This document shows, one piece after another, positions 54,701 through 62,538 of a stretch of DNA of 64,000 nucleotides. Positions within the stretch are counted from its first letter, which is position 1; every line of letters begins with the position of its first letter. The translations under genes were made by a program, and so were the position numbers. Below the pieces are notes generated by a model. That model was not told the origin of the DNA. It saw only the letters and a list, made by a program, of their open reading frames with translations, and ran no database searches. Location of the stretch: NCBI GenBank assembly GCA_965228955.1, contig OZ245848.1, positions 2,852,001-2,916,000 on the forward strand, in the 5' to 3' direction. This stretch comes from JANSWY01 sp965228955. GTDB lineage: Bacteria; Bacteroidota; Bacteroidia; Cytophagales; Cyclobacteriaceae.

Positions 54701-55073
54701 CATATTGGATCAAAGCATGTTCGAAAGCACTGTTGAATTGTAAAGCATAACCAAACAACAAAAGGTTATCGACATTATTAGAATCCAATGCTATCAGCTG
54801 TTGCCCATATTCTAGTGCTTGTTGATAATCACTTGTTCCATCACCGTTATTCATTCCTAGCTTCCAGCCATTTTCAATATGGCTAAGAATTAGTCCTGAA
54901 AAGCCAGCTTGCTTCTCTCCTTTCTTGACTAGTTTATTATAAGTCCTTATTGCTTTGGTATACTGCGCAGAGTTATATTCCGACTGTGCCTGTTCTAATA
55001 AATACTCAGTTGTTTGAGCATAAGTAGTGACAAAAAATAACAAGCAAACGACGATTGTCGAAAGGTTTCTCAT
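51771..55073 (-). CDS. Exported TPR-CHAT protein (second copy type)
   Basis: The 1100-residue protein has a signal peptide ending at TYAQ, many TPR units (about 20-600; for example ALIQYEKARQIDPNNGYVYY and AVYFHEKAIQEAESLGKRDQ), a helical linker and a CHAT domain (about 790-1095). Catalytic residues are His954 in LHLATHGFFNPSEEKD and Cys1014 in LSACETGLGEVENGEG, and the fold ends SPKYWGAFSIIGK. Unlike the homologue at 26467 there is no C-terminal membrane helix and the TPR array is longer. Substrates are unknown. It is transcribed away from the small exported protein at 55134. Confidence 0.92.
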   Translation of the reverse strand: MRNLSTIVVCLLFFVTTYAQTTEYLLEQAQSEYNSAQYTKAIRTYNKLVKKGEKQAGFSGLILSHIENGWKLGMNNGDGTSDYQQALEYGQQLIALDSNNVDNLLLFGYALQFNSAFEHALIQYEKARQIDPNNGYVYYRLWTMQPADPNIRLTHEYVEKALNLNPKIYELHMELGDYYKNINNAEKALESYNKSIAISPTWKALFSAGNLYLFSGDLSKARDYLNRCLELFPEFGWGMMALAGVNLAEGNLEDAVNLLQKGLSVNPATQQYLDYYKQYYPDLSNYSFETKTEIIDQWDGYPEGYGDAVKLAQEGYLWDAAAEFEKAYDAYSKDEYAEPQYLQSMQSWILHCYREVGMYREASESGLIALDLAIKHDLTTDQAAIYANLAVIYEQWGDYKRSISMHRKSIELLKQYGQKENLYAAYGNLGMAYRQSGNFDSAVYFHEKAIQEAESLGKRDQITSWKEMALSFASQGNFELAEKFILQSLEALKELNDVNARFDVYLAASNVYRILGKYELANDYWIEIKDEFFERFLLHQPQVAPFVSNLITIQMNLGQDDYVGSNYTILDTNLKFQINNYFPALSSEGKTRFYNTLKDYYEIFSSYVFHYGGKSDETIKRLHQNQLLAKGILFNASSKMRRTIASDEDPKVKELFNEWRRSRSLLSKTLTATNLPDAPILIDSLESKIDKIEIQLSSLTDNTIKFEEKFEVSDIGKLLESNEAAVEIIRFRKYDFKTEEFMDSVYYAALIIKGANRNEITSVLLPNGNDLESTAFRKYSNSINYDIRDVSSYAEYWSPIAKELQDVDKVYLAADGVYHKLSLNTLLNPSTNKYLLEETELRVVTSTRDIRRKTTRLPTEGTAHLVGYPNFKMSQEDVIAQIKKPEFKYDENTFLTVRGDFELTELPGTYAEIQSVKDDLLQSNLDVNVLLENDALEENVKSIQNPTILHLATHGFFNPSEEKDTNPLFNSGLYFAGAASKKEGNNSVDDGILTAYEAMNMYLDETYLVVLSACETGLGEVENGEGVFGLQRAFLIAGAESLVMSYWKVNDQTTMLLMEAFYDELVKTRDKHQAFVQAQLKVKEQYPSPKYWGAFSIIGK

Positions 55074-55133
55074 GAGTGTTTCCAGCTTTGATTCGAATTA
55101 TGTGTAATTTAAATCAAAGTATCTATATCTAAG

Positions 55134-56114
55134 ATGATCGAAAGTCGGAGTATTCAATTTTTAATTAAAATAGCGCTATTGTTATTCTTTACACTGAATA
55201 GCCAGTTTGTATTTAGTCAATATGATTTTGTTGACTCTGTATCGCTTGCTGATCCCTGTGGTAGATACAAAAGTAACGTCCGTCCGATCAGGCCATTCAT
55301 TGAAAATCCATTTTGTTGGTCAAACTTTGAAATTGAGACAGATAGTCTGGAGAAAGTCAGAATGTTCAGTAATCTAAAAAATCCTGAAAACCTTGGGAGT
55401 TATGTGTATTCCTATGAGGATGAGGAAGGTATTTACACTGACTCATCTAGTCTGACGCAAGTAAACCCTAATAACATCAGGGTAATTGATTATAACAAAG
55501 ACGGCTTACCAGATTTTATCTCATCACTCTGGATATCTTGGGCAAAGACTTTATATACTGAGTTTTGGAGAAACACCGGTGATTCCTGGGAATTTGACAT
55601 GAGAATTCAAGGTCAGTTAGTTGAAATGAGTGGTGATACAATTCCATGGTTTAAGACTTATCATGTACCGTGTTGTGGGGATTATATTCATTGGATTAAT
55701 CAGTTCAACCTGAATGATAATAGTTGGAAGATTAAAGAAAGGGTTGCCTTCATTGGGAGGTTTCCCCGAACTAAGGAACCAATTGAGTTTAGCTCAAAGA
55801 AAACAGTAAAGCTGAATTCGGGAGATACGCTACTCTCTTATCGGGATCACAATGGAGTCAAATTGAAGGGGCAAGAGCTCAGAGAATTTAAGGCAATTGC
55901 AATTCTAAAGGAACCTGTTTCAGCAAAATTATTGTACACAACTGAAGGTCCATTGAACACAGTATTAAAATTTGTTTTACTTGACCCAGATGCACAGTTT
56001 GAAAAGTCATTTTTTAGAAGAGATCACAGGTTGAATAACCTGAGTAAAGAATTAAAGAAAGATATTCAGACTTATTATGGTGGGTGGATGTTGGATGTAA
56101 AGCAGAAAAAGTAA
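55134..56114 (+). CDS. Exported protein with one EF-hand/FG-GAP-like calcium loop
   Basis: The 326-residue protein has an N-terminal signal (about 1-27, ending VFSQ). A single loop DYNKDGLPDFISSLWI (near residue 120) is a D-x-N-x-D-G-x-x-D calcium-binding pattern as in FG-GAP and EF-hand-like repeats, but isolated. The rest is aromatic and Lys-rich without recognisable motifs. It is divergent from the TPR-CHAT gene by 60 bases. The end of the coding sequence, rich in AAA Lys codons, doubles as the T-tract of the minus-strand mannan-operon terminator. Confidence 0.7.
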   Translation: MIESRSIQFLIKIALLLFFTLNSQFVFSQYDFVDSVSLADPCGRYKSNVRPIRPFIENPFCWSNFEIETDSLEKVRMFSNLKNPENLGSYVYSYEDEEGIYTDSSSLTQVNPNNIRVIDYNKDGLPDFISSLWISWAKTLYTEFWRNTGDSWEFDMRIQGQLVEMSGDTIPWFKTYHVPCCGDYIHWINQFNLNDNSWKIKERVAFIGRFPRTKEPIEFSSKKTVKLNSGDTLLSYRDHNGVKLKGQELREFKAIAILKEPVSAKLLYTTEGPLNTVLKFVLLDPDAQFEKSFFRRDHRLNNLSKELKKDIQTYYGGWMLDVKQKK

Positions 56115-56146
56115 AACTTCCCGGGTAGAACCGTCAACCCGGGAAG
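56107..56146 (-). terminator. Intrinsic terminator of the mannan-utilisation operon
   Basis: On the minus strand CTTCCCGGGT and ACCCGGGAAG form a perfect 10-bp stem with a 10-base loop, followed by TTTTACTTTTTC. It lies about 155 bases after the GH5 stop. The same DNA read on the plus strand has no T-tract. Confidence 0.8.
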
Positions 56147-56302
56147 AACCAGCTACATTTTATAAGTGCGAATCAAAACACACCTACGGAACACATTTGA
56201 ATATAAAAGTGACCATTTGGATTTTAATTCCACTGTATTTATTGGTAACCGTCCTGATTTCTTTAGTGAACAGCCTGAATAGTGTGAGAAACAATTTATT
56301 TG

Positions 56303-57625
56303 TTATTCCCTAATCAACTTTTCATTAGCTGTTTTAATCATTTCCAGTGTAGTAGTATCACTGGAAAAAACAGAATTCAAACCCTGAGGCTCTTGTGGTG
56401 GGTCTGCTGTAAAGTCATCTCCCACTCGCCACTTTCCATCTTCTGGCTTATTCTCCGCATATCCCGCAAATCCCCAAAAATTCAGTCCAGCTAATATCCC
56501 GTTTTCCCCACTGCTTTTAGTAACTGCTTGGATAAGTGAATTATAAAACACATTTCTGTTTTCAACTGAAGCATTAGGAGATAAGCTTTCTTTTTCCCGC
56601 GGGAATCCAAATTCTGAAATCACAATTGGTTTGCTCAGCCTTTTAGCTACCTCTAAATGGTCATCTGTATATTCCTTTCCTTTCTCAATGGACGTTTGAA
56701 GAGTTTCTTTCTCATTATCAATATCATACCATCCCCAGTTTTTAGGCCACATGTGCATCGTGAGATAATCGATATCTTTATTTTCATGAAGTCTTTCAAA
56801 CATGTCCAGATCTCTAAGGTAGCTGGCAGACCCTTCAGCTCCGGTAGATATTAAGTGTACAGAATCCAGAGACTCCATCAATGCTACACTTTTATTGAGC
56901 CATAATGTAAAGGCCTCTTCATGATCTTCTGAGAAGACTCTTGGTTCATTTGCTACCTGCCAGGACATTACAGTGTTATCATTGATGTATTTGATGCCTG
57001 TGAATTGATTGGTTCTACCCATTATAAAACTCACATGTTTGTAATAAGCTTCCATGCAAGGTTCACAAGAATGAAATTGCTTTGTGTAGTTCATATATTC
57101 CGGCCAGCTGTATTTTTCAAGGAAAGGATTAGGAACCTCTCCGTAACCATTCCAAGTCAGGTATTGAGACATTCCTCCGGACCAGATCCAGTTATTATTC
57201 ATGTAAAGAATGGCATACATGTCGCGTTTTCTCATTTGCATCATGAGATAATCTAAACCTTCTAGAAGATCTTCATTATAAACACCCTGCTCGTATTGTA
57301 AGGCTGGATTTACTCTGGAATCACCACCATCACCTTCTGCACCTACCAATATCCTAAGATTGTCAATTCCATTAGCTTTCATGAGATCCAACTCTTTAAT
57401 AAGCCTTTCCCGATCCCCCAATTTCTCTGATCCAATTAATGGTCCATACCAGTAATTGGCTCCAATGAAATAATATGGTTTCTCACCTTTTAAAAACTGA
57501 TTGTTATTAACAGAAATCAACTTAATGTCATTTTTCCGAGCTTTTCGGCTATCAATTGCAAGACGGGAGCAAGATGAAACAAATACTATTAGTAAGCACC
57601 AAACCAAAGGTCGGAGATTGCGCAT
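56303..57625 (-). CDS. GH5 endo-beta-mannanase lipoprotein
   Basis: The 440-residue protein has a lipobox VFVSSC (Cys19) and a TIM-barrel GH5 domain: GANYWYGPLIGS at the start, acid/base Glu227 in SWQVANEPRVF, the substrate histidine region DYLTMHMWPKNWGW and nucleophile Glu338 in PIVISEFGFPRE. NANYW-like and MHMWP segments match GH5 subfamily 7-like mannanases. It would cut beta-1,4-mannan or glucomannan at the cell surface or in the periplasm, anchored by lipid. It is the last gene of the operon, 12 bases after the GH9 stop. Confidence 0.9.
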   Translation of the reverse strand: MRNLRPLVWCLLIVFVSSCSRLAIDSRKARKNDIKLISVNNNQFLKGEKPYYFIGANYWYGPLIGSEKLGDRERLIKELDLMKANGIDNLRILVGAEGDGGDSRVNPALQYEQGVYNEDLLEGLDYLMMQMRKRDMYAILYMNNNWIWSGGMSQYLTWNGYGEVPNPFLEKYSWPEYMNYTKQFHSCEPCMEAYYKHVSFIMGRTNQFTGIKYINDNTVMSWQVANEPRVFSEDHEEAFTLWLNKSVALMESLDSVHLISTGAEGSASYLRDLDMFERLHENKDIDYLTMHMWPKNWGWYDIDNEKETLQTSIEKGKEYTDDHLEVAKRLSKPIVISEFGFPREKESLSPNASVENRNVFYNSLIQAVTKSSGENGILAGLNFWGFAGYAENKPEDGKWRVGDDFTADPPQEPQGLNSVFSSDTTTLEMIKTANEKLIRE

Positions 57626-57637
57626 GATGATTAGATT

Positions 57638-59818
57638 TTAGTTTTTAATTATGATTTTTTGATGTAGGCTTTGGTTGCCAATAAAGTATTTGGCAGAATA
57701 AGTACCATTCTCCAAATGAGAAATGTCTAGCGGAATATCATTTGAAACTTTAGATTTCAGAACTGTTGCTCCTTTCAAATCTATAATTTCGACAAACACC
57801 AAATCAGCAGATTGAATCTGCAATTTCCCAGAGGCCGGATTTGGATATATCAGTTCTCCTGTTTGGTTTTTCTTCGATTTTAAAGGTTCTTCCGTGAATT
57901 CTTCGCATTCAACTGAACTGGCAGCTTCGGCATTTACAAATTTTGAAAGTAATCGGATATAGGAAGTTTGATAACCACAACTGTTTTCCGACAAACTCCA
58001 GGAATTCATTGGCCAGCTTGTGTTAAAGTCCAAATATGATTTCTGATCTGGTTGTCCAACGATATCAGCTCTTACATCAGAATCACAACCATTTGAAGTA
58101 CAGCTTGATGTGCAACAATTGTCCCAATCGTAAGAAGGATTTGCTCCGCCTACTACAAACCCCGGAGCTGGACCATATTTGCTCACCCCAGTAATGTCCC
58201 AATCAGATTCATCTGCAAACCAGGTATGATAAAACTGTGTAACACCCTGATCAGCACCATAATCATACATATTACTGAGATAACAGAAATTCAATGGGTT
58301 CAAACCATGTATATAGTGCACATATCGTTCCGCTGCTCGTAAGGCGTCATCATTTAATGCAGCATTTACATTGTGATGGACATAGTCTGTGAACATTAAA
58401 GCTTTCCTGGCTTTGGTACTGTTGCTTCCCCAAACATAAACCGACAAGTAAGCCAAATAAGGATCTCTTTCATTATTTAATGCATTGAAATTGTTTTCAC
58501 CTTGCATTGCTGTTTGGTAAGTGCTTTTAAGTGTTTCAGCAATACTTTGATTGGCATTTGGTAGATTGGAATAGTAAAGAAGAGCTTCCTGATTAGATTC
58601 CTCAAAAGGGTATGCGAATGTCCATTCTAATAGGTGAATACTTTGATAATTCTGCTGAATGAAATCATGGTACTCTTGTTTACCAGTAGCTTCAAAAAGA
58701 TAGACTGCCGCTCTGAACTTATAAGCTAAACGACCATAATCATCAGTTTCCTGCTGACCCGCACCTATTCCTACTGAGTTGTATTCGGCATCATTATTTT
58801 TCCAGATTACATTAGGATTTTGATCTGCCCAGCTCCATGCAGCTTCTGCAGCGGATAAAAGTGTATTACCAAATTCTTCTTGTCCTTGATCCAAAAAGAA
58901 TTTAGCACCAAATGCGTAAGCAGCCGCTCCAGACAAAGCAGATGTAGTGTTTACTCCACCATACAAACTTTGGCCTTTTGCATCTGAAGGAGGGTATGCA
59001 TGATCAAGGCTTACCACACTGATTAGTGACCCATCATCTTCCTGCAATCTCAATAGATAATCTAACCCCCACTTGATCTCATCAATTATATCAGGAATTC
59101 CATTATCTGAATACGGCAAACAATAATTATCTCCCCAGGCTTCTGGATTTTCATTATATGCCTGAATGAATTCAATGATATAGTTGGCTGTCCAGGGAGT
59201 GTATTTATTATAATCTCCAGCGTCATACCAGCCTCCTTGTAGATCTCTTTCACTTGAACTAACTCCGGGACTATCAAATTTTCGGCACTCTGAATCCTGC
59301 AAACTGCCAAGGTGGCTTTCTAAATCGGCCCAAGCTTCATCAGTGAATGGAACTTCTTTGCTATATCCTGCCCTCTGATAATAGAAAGTGCGCATCGCAT
59401 GCTTTAGTACTTCGGCATAAACATTATCTGAGATCACAAAATCAAAAGACTTAATGTTATTTTCTGAATCAAGTATGTAATAGGTTCCTGGAGTTGTGTA
59501 ATCTGTAAAGTCAAACCACCATGCTTTATCTCCTGATGAATCATCTGTTTGTCCACCATTCCAAATTGTGATAGAAGCCTCATAAACAGTTTCATTAGTT
59601 TCTGAATTGACCAATGAATAAGTAGAAGCTGGCTCAAGCGAAGAACTGGAATCAAATCCAACTTGTGGATCTCTAATAACTGCAATTTTCTCTGAGTTCT
59701 CTCTGTACCCAAATTGATCAACCACTATTAGGTTTGTTATACTTTGGGCAAAAAGAGTCTGTGTAAAGAGCATTAATAAACAGCCAAATAGATATCGTTG
59801 TATCATATTCACTCTCAT
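57638..59818 (-). CDS. GH9 endoglucanase with T9SS sorting domain
   Basis: The 726-residue protein has a signal peptide ending at LFAQ, an Ig-like CelD N-terminal domain (about 27-130), a GH9 (alpha/alpha)6 catalytic domain (about 130-640) with GGWYDAGDYNKYTPW carrying the catalytic-base Asp pair, FVVGGANPSYDWDNCC, DVRADIVGQPDQ and the acid Glu in SWSLSENSC, and a T9SS type-A tail starting LIYPNPASGKLQI and ending QKIIIKN. It would cleave beta-1,4-glucosyl bonds in cellulose or glucomannan outside the cell. In a mannan operon it points to glucomannan as substrate. Its ATG overlaps the GH26 stop by four bases (ATGA). Confidence 0.92.
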   Translation of the reverse strand: MRVNMIQRYLFGCLLMLFTQTLFAQSITNLIVVDQFGYRENSEKIAVIRDPQVGFDSSSSLEPASTYSLVNSETNETVYEASITIWNGGQTDDSSGDKAWWFDFTDYTTPGTYYILDSENNIKSFDFVISDNVYAEVLKHAMRTFYYQRAGYSKEVPFTDEAWADLESHLGSLQDSECRKFDSPGVSSSERDLQGGWYDAGDYNKYTPWTANYIIEFIQAYNENPEAWGDNYCLPYSDNGIPDIIDEIKWGLDYLLRLQEDDGSLISVVSLDHAYPPSDAKGQSLYGGVNTTSALSGAAAYAFGAKFFLDQGQEEFGNTLLSAAEAAWSWADQNPNVIWKNNDAEYNSVGIGAGQQETDDYGRLAYKFRAAVYLFEATGKQEYHDFIQQNYQSIHLLEWTFAYPFEESNQEALLYYSNLPNANQSIAETLKSTYQTAMQGENNFNALNNERDPYLAYLSVYVWGSNSTKARKALMFTDYVHHNVNAALNDDALRAAERYVHYIHGLNPLNFCYLSNMYDYGADQGVTQFYHTWFADESDWDITGVSKYGPAPGFVVGGANPSYDWDNCCTSSCTSNGCDSDVRADIVGQPDQKSYLDFNTSWPMNSWSLSENSCGYQTSYIRLLSKFVNAEAASSVECEEFTEEPLKSKKNQTGELIYPNPASGKLQIQSADLVFVEIIDLKGATVLKSKVSNDIPLDISHLENGTYSAKYFIGNQSLHQKIIIKN

Positions 59819-61356
59819 GATTCCGGTGGTATAGTAATAGTGTAGATTGGCGGAATATCTTCTAATAGTAACGTTTCTGGCACCTCAACAAATTCAAGAA
59901 AATCATCTATTGCCGCGTCTCCAGGAGGTGGAGTACAATAAATGTCTCTGCTGTTGGACCAAAACATCATAAAGCTAGGGGTCACATCGTTGTTGGTTAG
60001 TACCCCAAGAAGATCTTCTGAATAAAATCCCGGTTTAGGGGATGTTACACCTGGTTCAACAAAATAGCACGACTCAGTTAATGCAGATATCTTTCCTTTG
60101 GATTTGGCCAGATCAGAGATGATTTTGATTTTGGCATTGGCATTATTCAAACCAGTCTGACTCTGATTTATAAAGTCACCATAATTATCCATTCCCAAAA
60201 TATCAACATAAGCATCTCCAGGATATCTTTCCAAATACTCTGCCTCAGAGCTATAATGATTATCCGGAGAGAAAGCAAATAACACATTATTGACTTGAAG
60301 ATCGTTGGTTAAGTAATCGACTGTAAATCGCCAGCATTGAATAAACTCTTCTGGGGTGCAGTAATCCTCACCCCACCAAAACCAGCTCCCATCAAACTCA
60401 TGGAATGGCCTGAATATTACAGGAATTGGATCTCCAGAACTACCAACCATGCTGTTGAGTACTTCTGCTACTTTTTGAAGTTTTCCTTTATAGTATTCGT
60501 GGTTTTCTCCTCCCGGAAGAATACTTCTGAAAGCATTCTGTTTCTGAAACTCGGTCATTTCCCACGTGTAAAATGATTCTCCTTCATAAGGTTCTCTGAT
60601 ATGCCACGAGAACGCATTGACCATTCCTTTTTGGTAAGCTGCCAAAGCGTTGGATTTTATTAGTTGTTCCTGGTGATAAAACCAATTTGAAGAACTACCA
60701 TTATTCTCATCATCTGTAATAAACATGAAGTCGGAACCCAATAAAGCAGGATCACTACCTGTACTTTTCTTGATATCAGAATCACCTCCTTGATCGTTGT
60801 AAAAATGAGTAAAAGCATCTTGCTGACCTATTAAAAATGCTGTATCACCAATTCCAACCAAATTATAAAAGAGAGAAACAGTTTCATCGGTTGCATTCAT
60901 GTTTGACATGTAGAACCTTGTTTCATCTCTTATCTTATCTTCTCTTGAAGGGCCATCAATCAATGACAAAACTGCTGACTCTATTGTGATGGTCACATTA
61001 TCATTATCAGTTCCTGTTATTGCTATTTCAACAGTCTCATCCCCTTCTTCAAATTCATCAAGAATTGGATTAATAGTCAATTTAGCATTCAGTGTGCTAG
61101 CTGGAATCAGAATTGAAGATTCAATCTCCTCGTAATCCAGGCCATTTGTTGCAGAACCCTCTATTGATAAATTAATAAGAAGATCTTGTTCCAATCGTTC
61201 GTCAAGTGTAAAGGAGAATGATCCTCTCTCCCCTTCCTCAGAAAGTTGACCTTCAATTGAAATATTTAGAGAAGCAGTAGGCTCTAGTTCCATCATATTA
61301 TCATCCGAACAAGCAGCTAACACAATCAAAAAAGCTATGACTCTTATCTTCTTCAT
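59815..61356 (-). CDS. GH26 endo-beta-mannanase lipoprotein with Calx-beta-like domain
   Basis: The 513-residue protein has a lipobox VLAAC (Cys16), a Calx-beta-like domain (about 27-132, with DEFEEGDETVEIAITGTDND), and a GH26 TIM barrel: FLIGQQDAFTH near the start, acid/base Glu320 in IFRPFHEFDGSWFWWG, and nucleophile Glu428 in ISALTESCYF. FHEFDGSWFWWG is diagnostic of GH26 mannanases. The Calx-beta module is not typical of single-domain GH26 enzymes and may act as a spacer at the surface. Translation is coupled on both sides by four-base overlaps. Confidence 0.93.
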   Translation of the reverse strand: MKKIRVIAFLIVLAACSDDNMMELEPTASLNISIEGQLSEEGERGSFSFTLDERLEQDLLINLSIEGSATNGLDYEEIESSILIPASTLNAKLTINPILDEFEEGDETVEIAITGTDNDNVTITIESAVLSLIDGPSREDKIRDETRFYMSNMNATDETVSLFYNLVGIGDTAFLIGQQDAFTHFYNDQGGDSDIKKSTGSDPALLGSDFMFITDDENNGSSSNWFYHQEQLIKSNALAAYQKGMVNAFSWHIREPYEGESFYTWEMTEFQKQNAFRSILPGGENHEYYKGKLQKVAEVLNSMVGSSGDPIPVIFRPFHEFDGSWFWWGEDYCTPEEFIQCWRFTVDYLTNDLQVNNVLFAFSPDNHYSSEAEYLERYPGDAYVDILGMDNYGDFINQSQTGLNNANAKIKIISDLAKSKGKISALTESCYFVEPGVTSPKPGFYSEDLLGVLTNNDVTPSFMMFWSNSRDIYCTPPPGDAAIDDFLEFVEVPETLLLEDIPPIYTITIPPES

Positions 61357-62537
61357 AGGATCTCATTTAAAACCATACATGCCCTTGAACTGTGATATGG
61401 AGCTTTCCACATGCTTACTTTATCTTCTGCATATGGCGTACCACTCTTATCAACTCTGAAATACCATTCCCCGGAATCATGATCAATGATATGTGTTTTA
61501 ACATACTCCCAAATTCGTTTGAGAGTACTCATATAATTCTCATCTCCAGTTAATTTGTAAGCATATCCTAGACCAATCATTGCTTCAACCTGTGGCCACC
61601 AATGACGATCGTGATCAATTTCTCCTGTTGCATCATCCCTTTCATTTATCACCGAGCCATCTTCATCCAGACCTTCTCTTAGAAATGTATCGGCAATATT
61701 CACTAGATTTTGCTCACATTGCTTTACCAAAGCTGGGTCATTAATCTGCTTAGCTGCCTCCAAAATCAACCATGCTGATTCAATGTCATGCCCAAATGAG
61801 ACCTTTTGGCTTTTGCTGTTCCAGTTGTCATCAAAGAACAATTGAAACTGATAATTGCTGGTAAGAAACTTAGTATGAAGAAGATCAATAAGATCTCTCA
61901 GACGGGTTTTGACATGATTGTCATCACTTATTTTCAATAGTGTTGTGTATGCCTCCAGTATATGTATATGCGTATTCATGGTCTTACTGGAGTTGATGTC
62001 TTTTGGGCTTAACCTCAAATCTGCAAGATCCTCCCACTCCTTGCCAAAAGCCTCCAGATAACCTTTTGAATCACTGTTATTGGAGTGCTTTTCAATTAGT
62101 TCAAATATTTCAAGGGCCAAAGATTTTGCTTCTTCATTTTTAGTAAGAAGATAATATTCCGAAAGTGAGTAAATAGCAAAAGCCTGTGCATAAACCTGTT
62201 TCCTGGTATTGATTGGATTTCCTTCATGATCCAATTCCCAGATAACACCCCCATTGATCTGATCTACAAAATGCCCCTTGATATAGTCAAATGCTCTGTT
62301 ACAAATATGATCGTATTCACTTGTATTCAGATAATTTGTGGCTGCTGAAAATGACCATAGAATTCTGGTATTGAGAATGATGCCTTTTGAAGCATCAGGA
62401 AATGGGTTATTGAAATGATCTATTCTTCCAATAAACCCTCCATTTATTTCATCCAAAGTATTTTCCGACCAGTAAGTTAGAATACTTTGTAGCTCATCAT
62501 TGAGTTCCTTTTTTAGCTGTTGTAGTTGATTACTCAC
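61353..62537 (-). CDS. Cellobiose/mannobiose 2-epimerase (AGE family)
   Basis: The protein (394 residues from the GTG at 62537) is an (alpha/alpha)6 barrel of the N-acylglucosamine 2-epimerase family. Visible motifs are YWSENTLDEINGGFIGRIDH, NTRILWSFSA, FDYIKGHFVDQINGGVIWELD, VSFGHDIESAWLILEAA (first catalytic His) and DHDRHWWPQVEAMIGLGYAY (second His and W-W-P-Q). Such enzymes epimerise the reducing-end hexose: beta-1,4-mannobiose to Man-Glc. It starts one base after the GH130 stop, so GTG is preferred over TTG at 62564. It is cytoplasmic: no signal peptide. Substrate is inferred from operon partners. Confidence 0.9.
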   Translation of the reverse strand: MSNQLQQLKKELNDELQSILTYWSENTLDEINGGFIGRIDHFNNPFPDASKGIILNTRILWSFSAATNYLNTSEYDHICNRAFDYIKGHFVDQINGGVIWELDHEGNPINTRKQVYAQAFAIYSLSEYYLLTKNEEAKSLALEIFELIEKHSNNSDSKGYLEAFGKEWEDLADLRLSPKDINSSKTMNTHIHILEAYTTLLKISDDNHVKTRLRDLIDLLHTKFLTSNYQFQLFFDDNWNSKSQKVSFGHDIESAWLILEAAKQINDPALVKQCEQNLVNIADTFLREGLDEDGSVINERDDATGEIDHDRHWWPQVEAMIGLGYAYKLTGDENYMSTLKRIWEYVKTHIIDHDSGEWYFRVDKSGTPYAEDKVSMWKAPYHSSRACMVLNEIL

Positions 62538-62538
62538 T

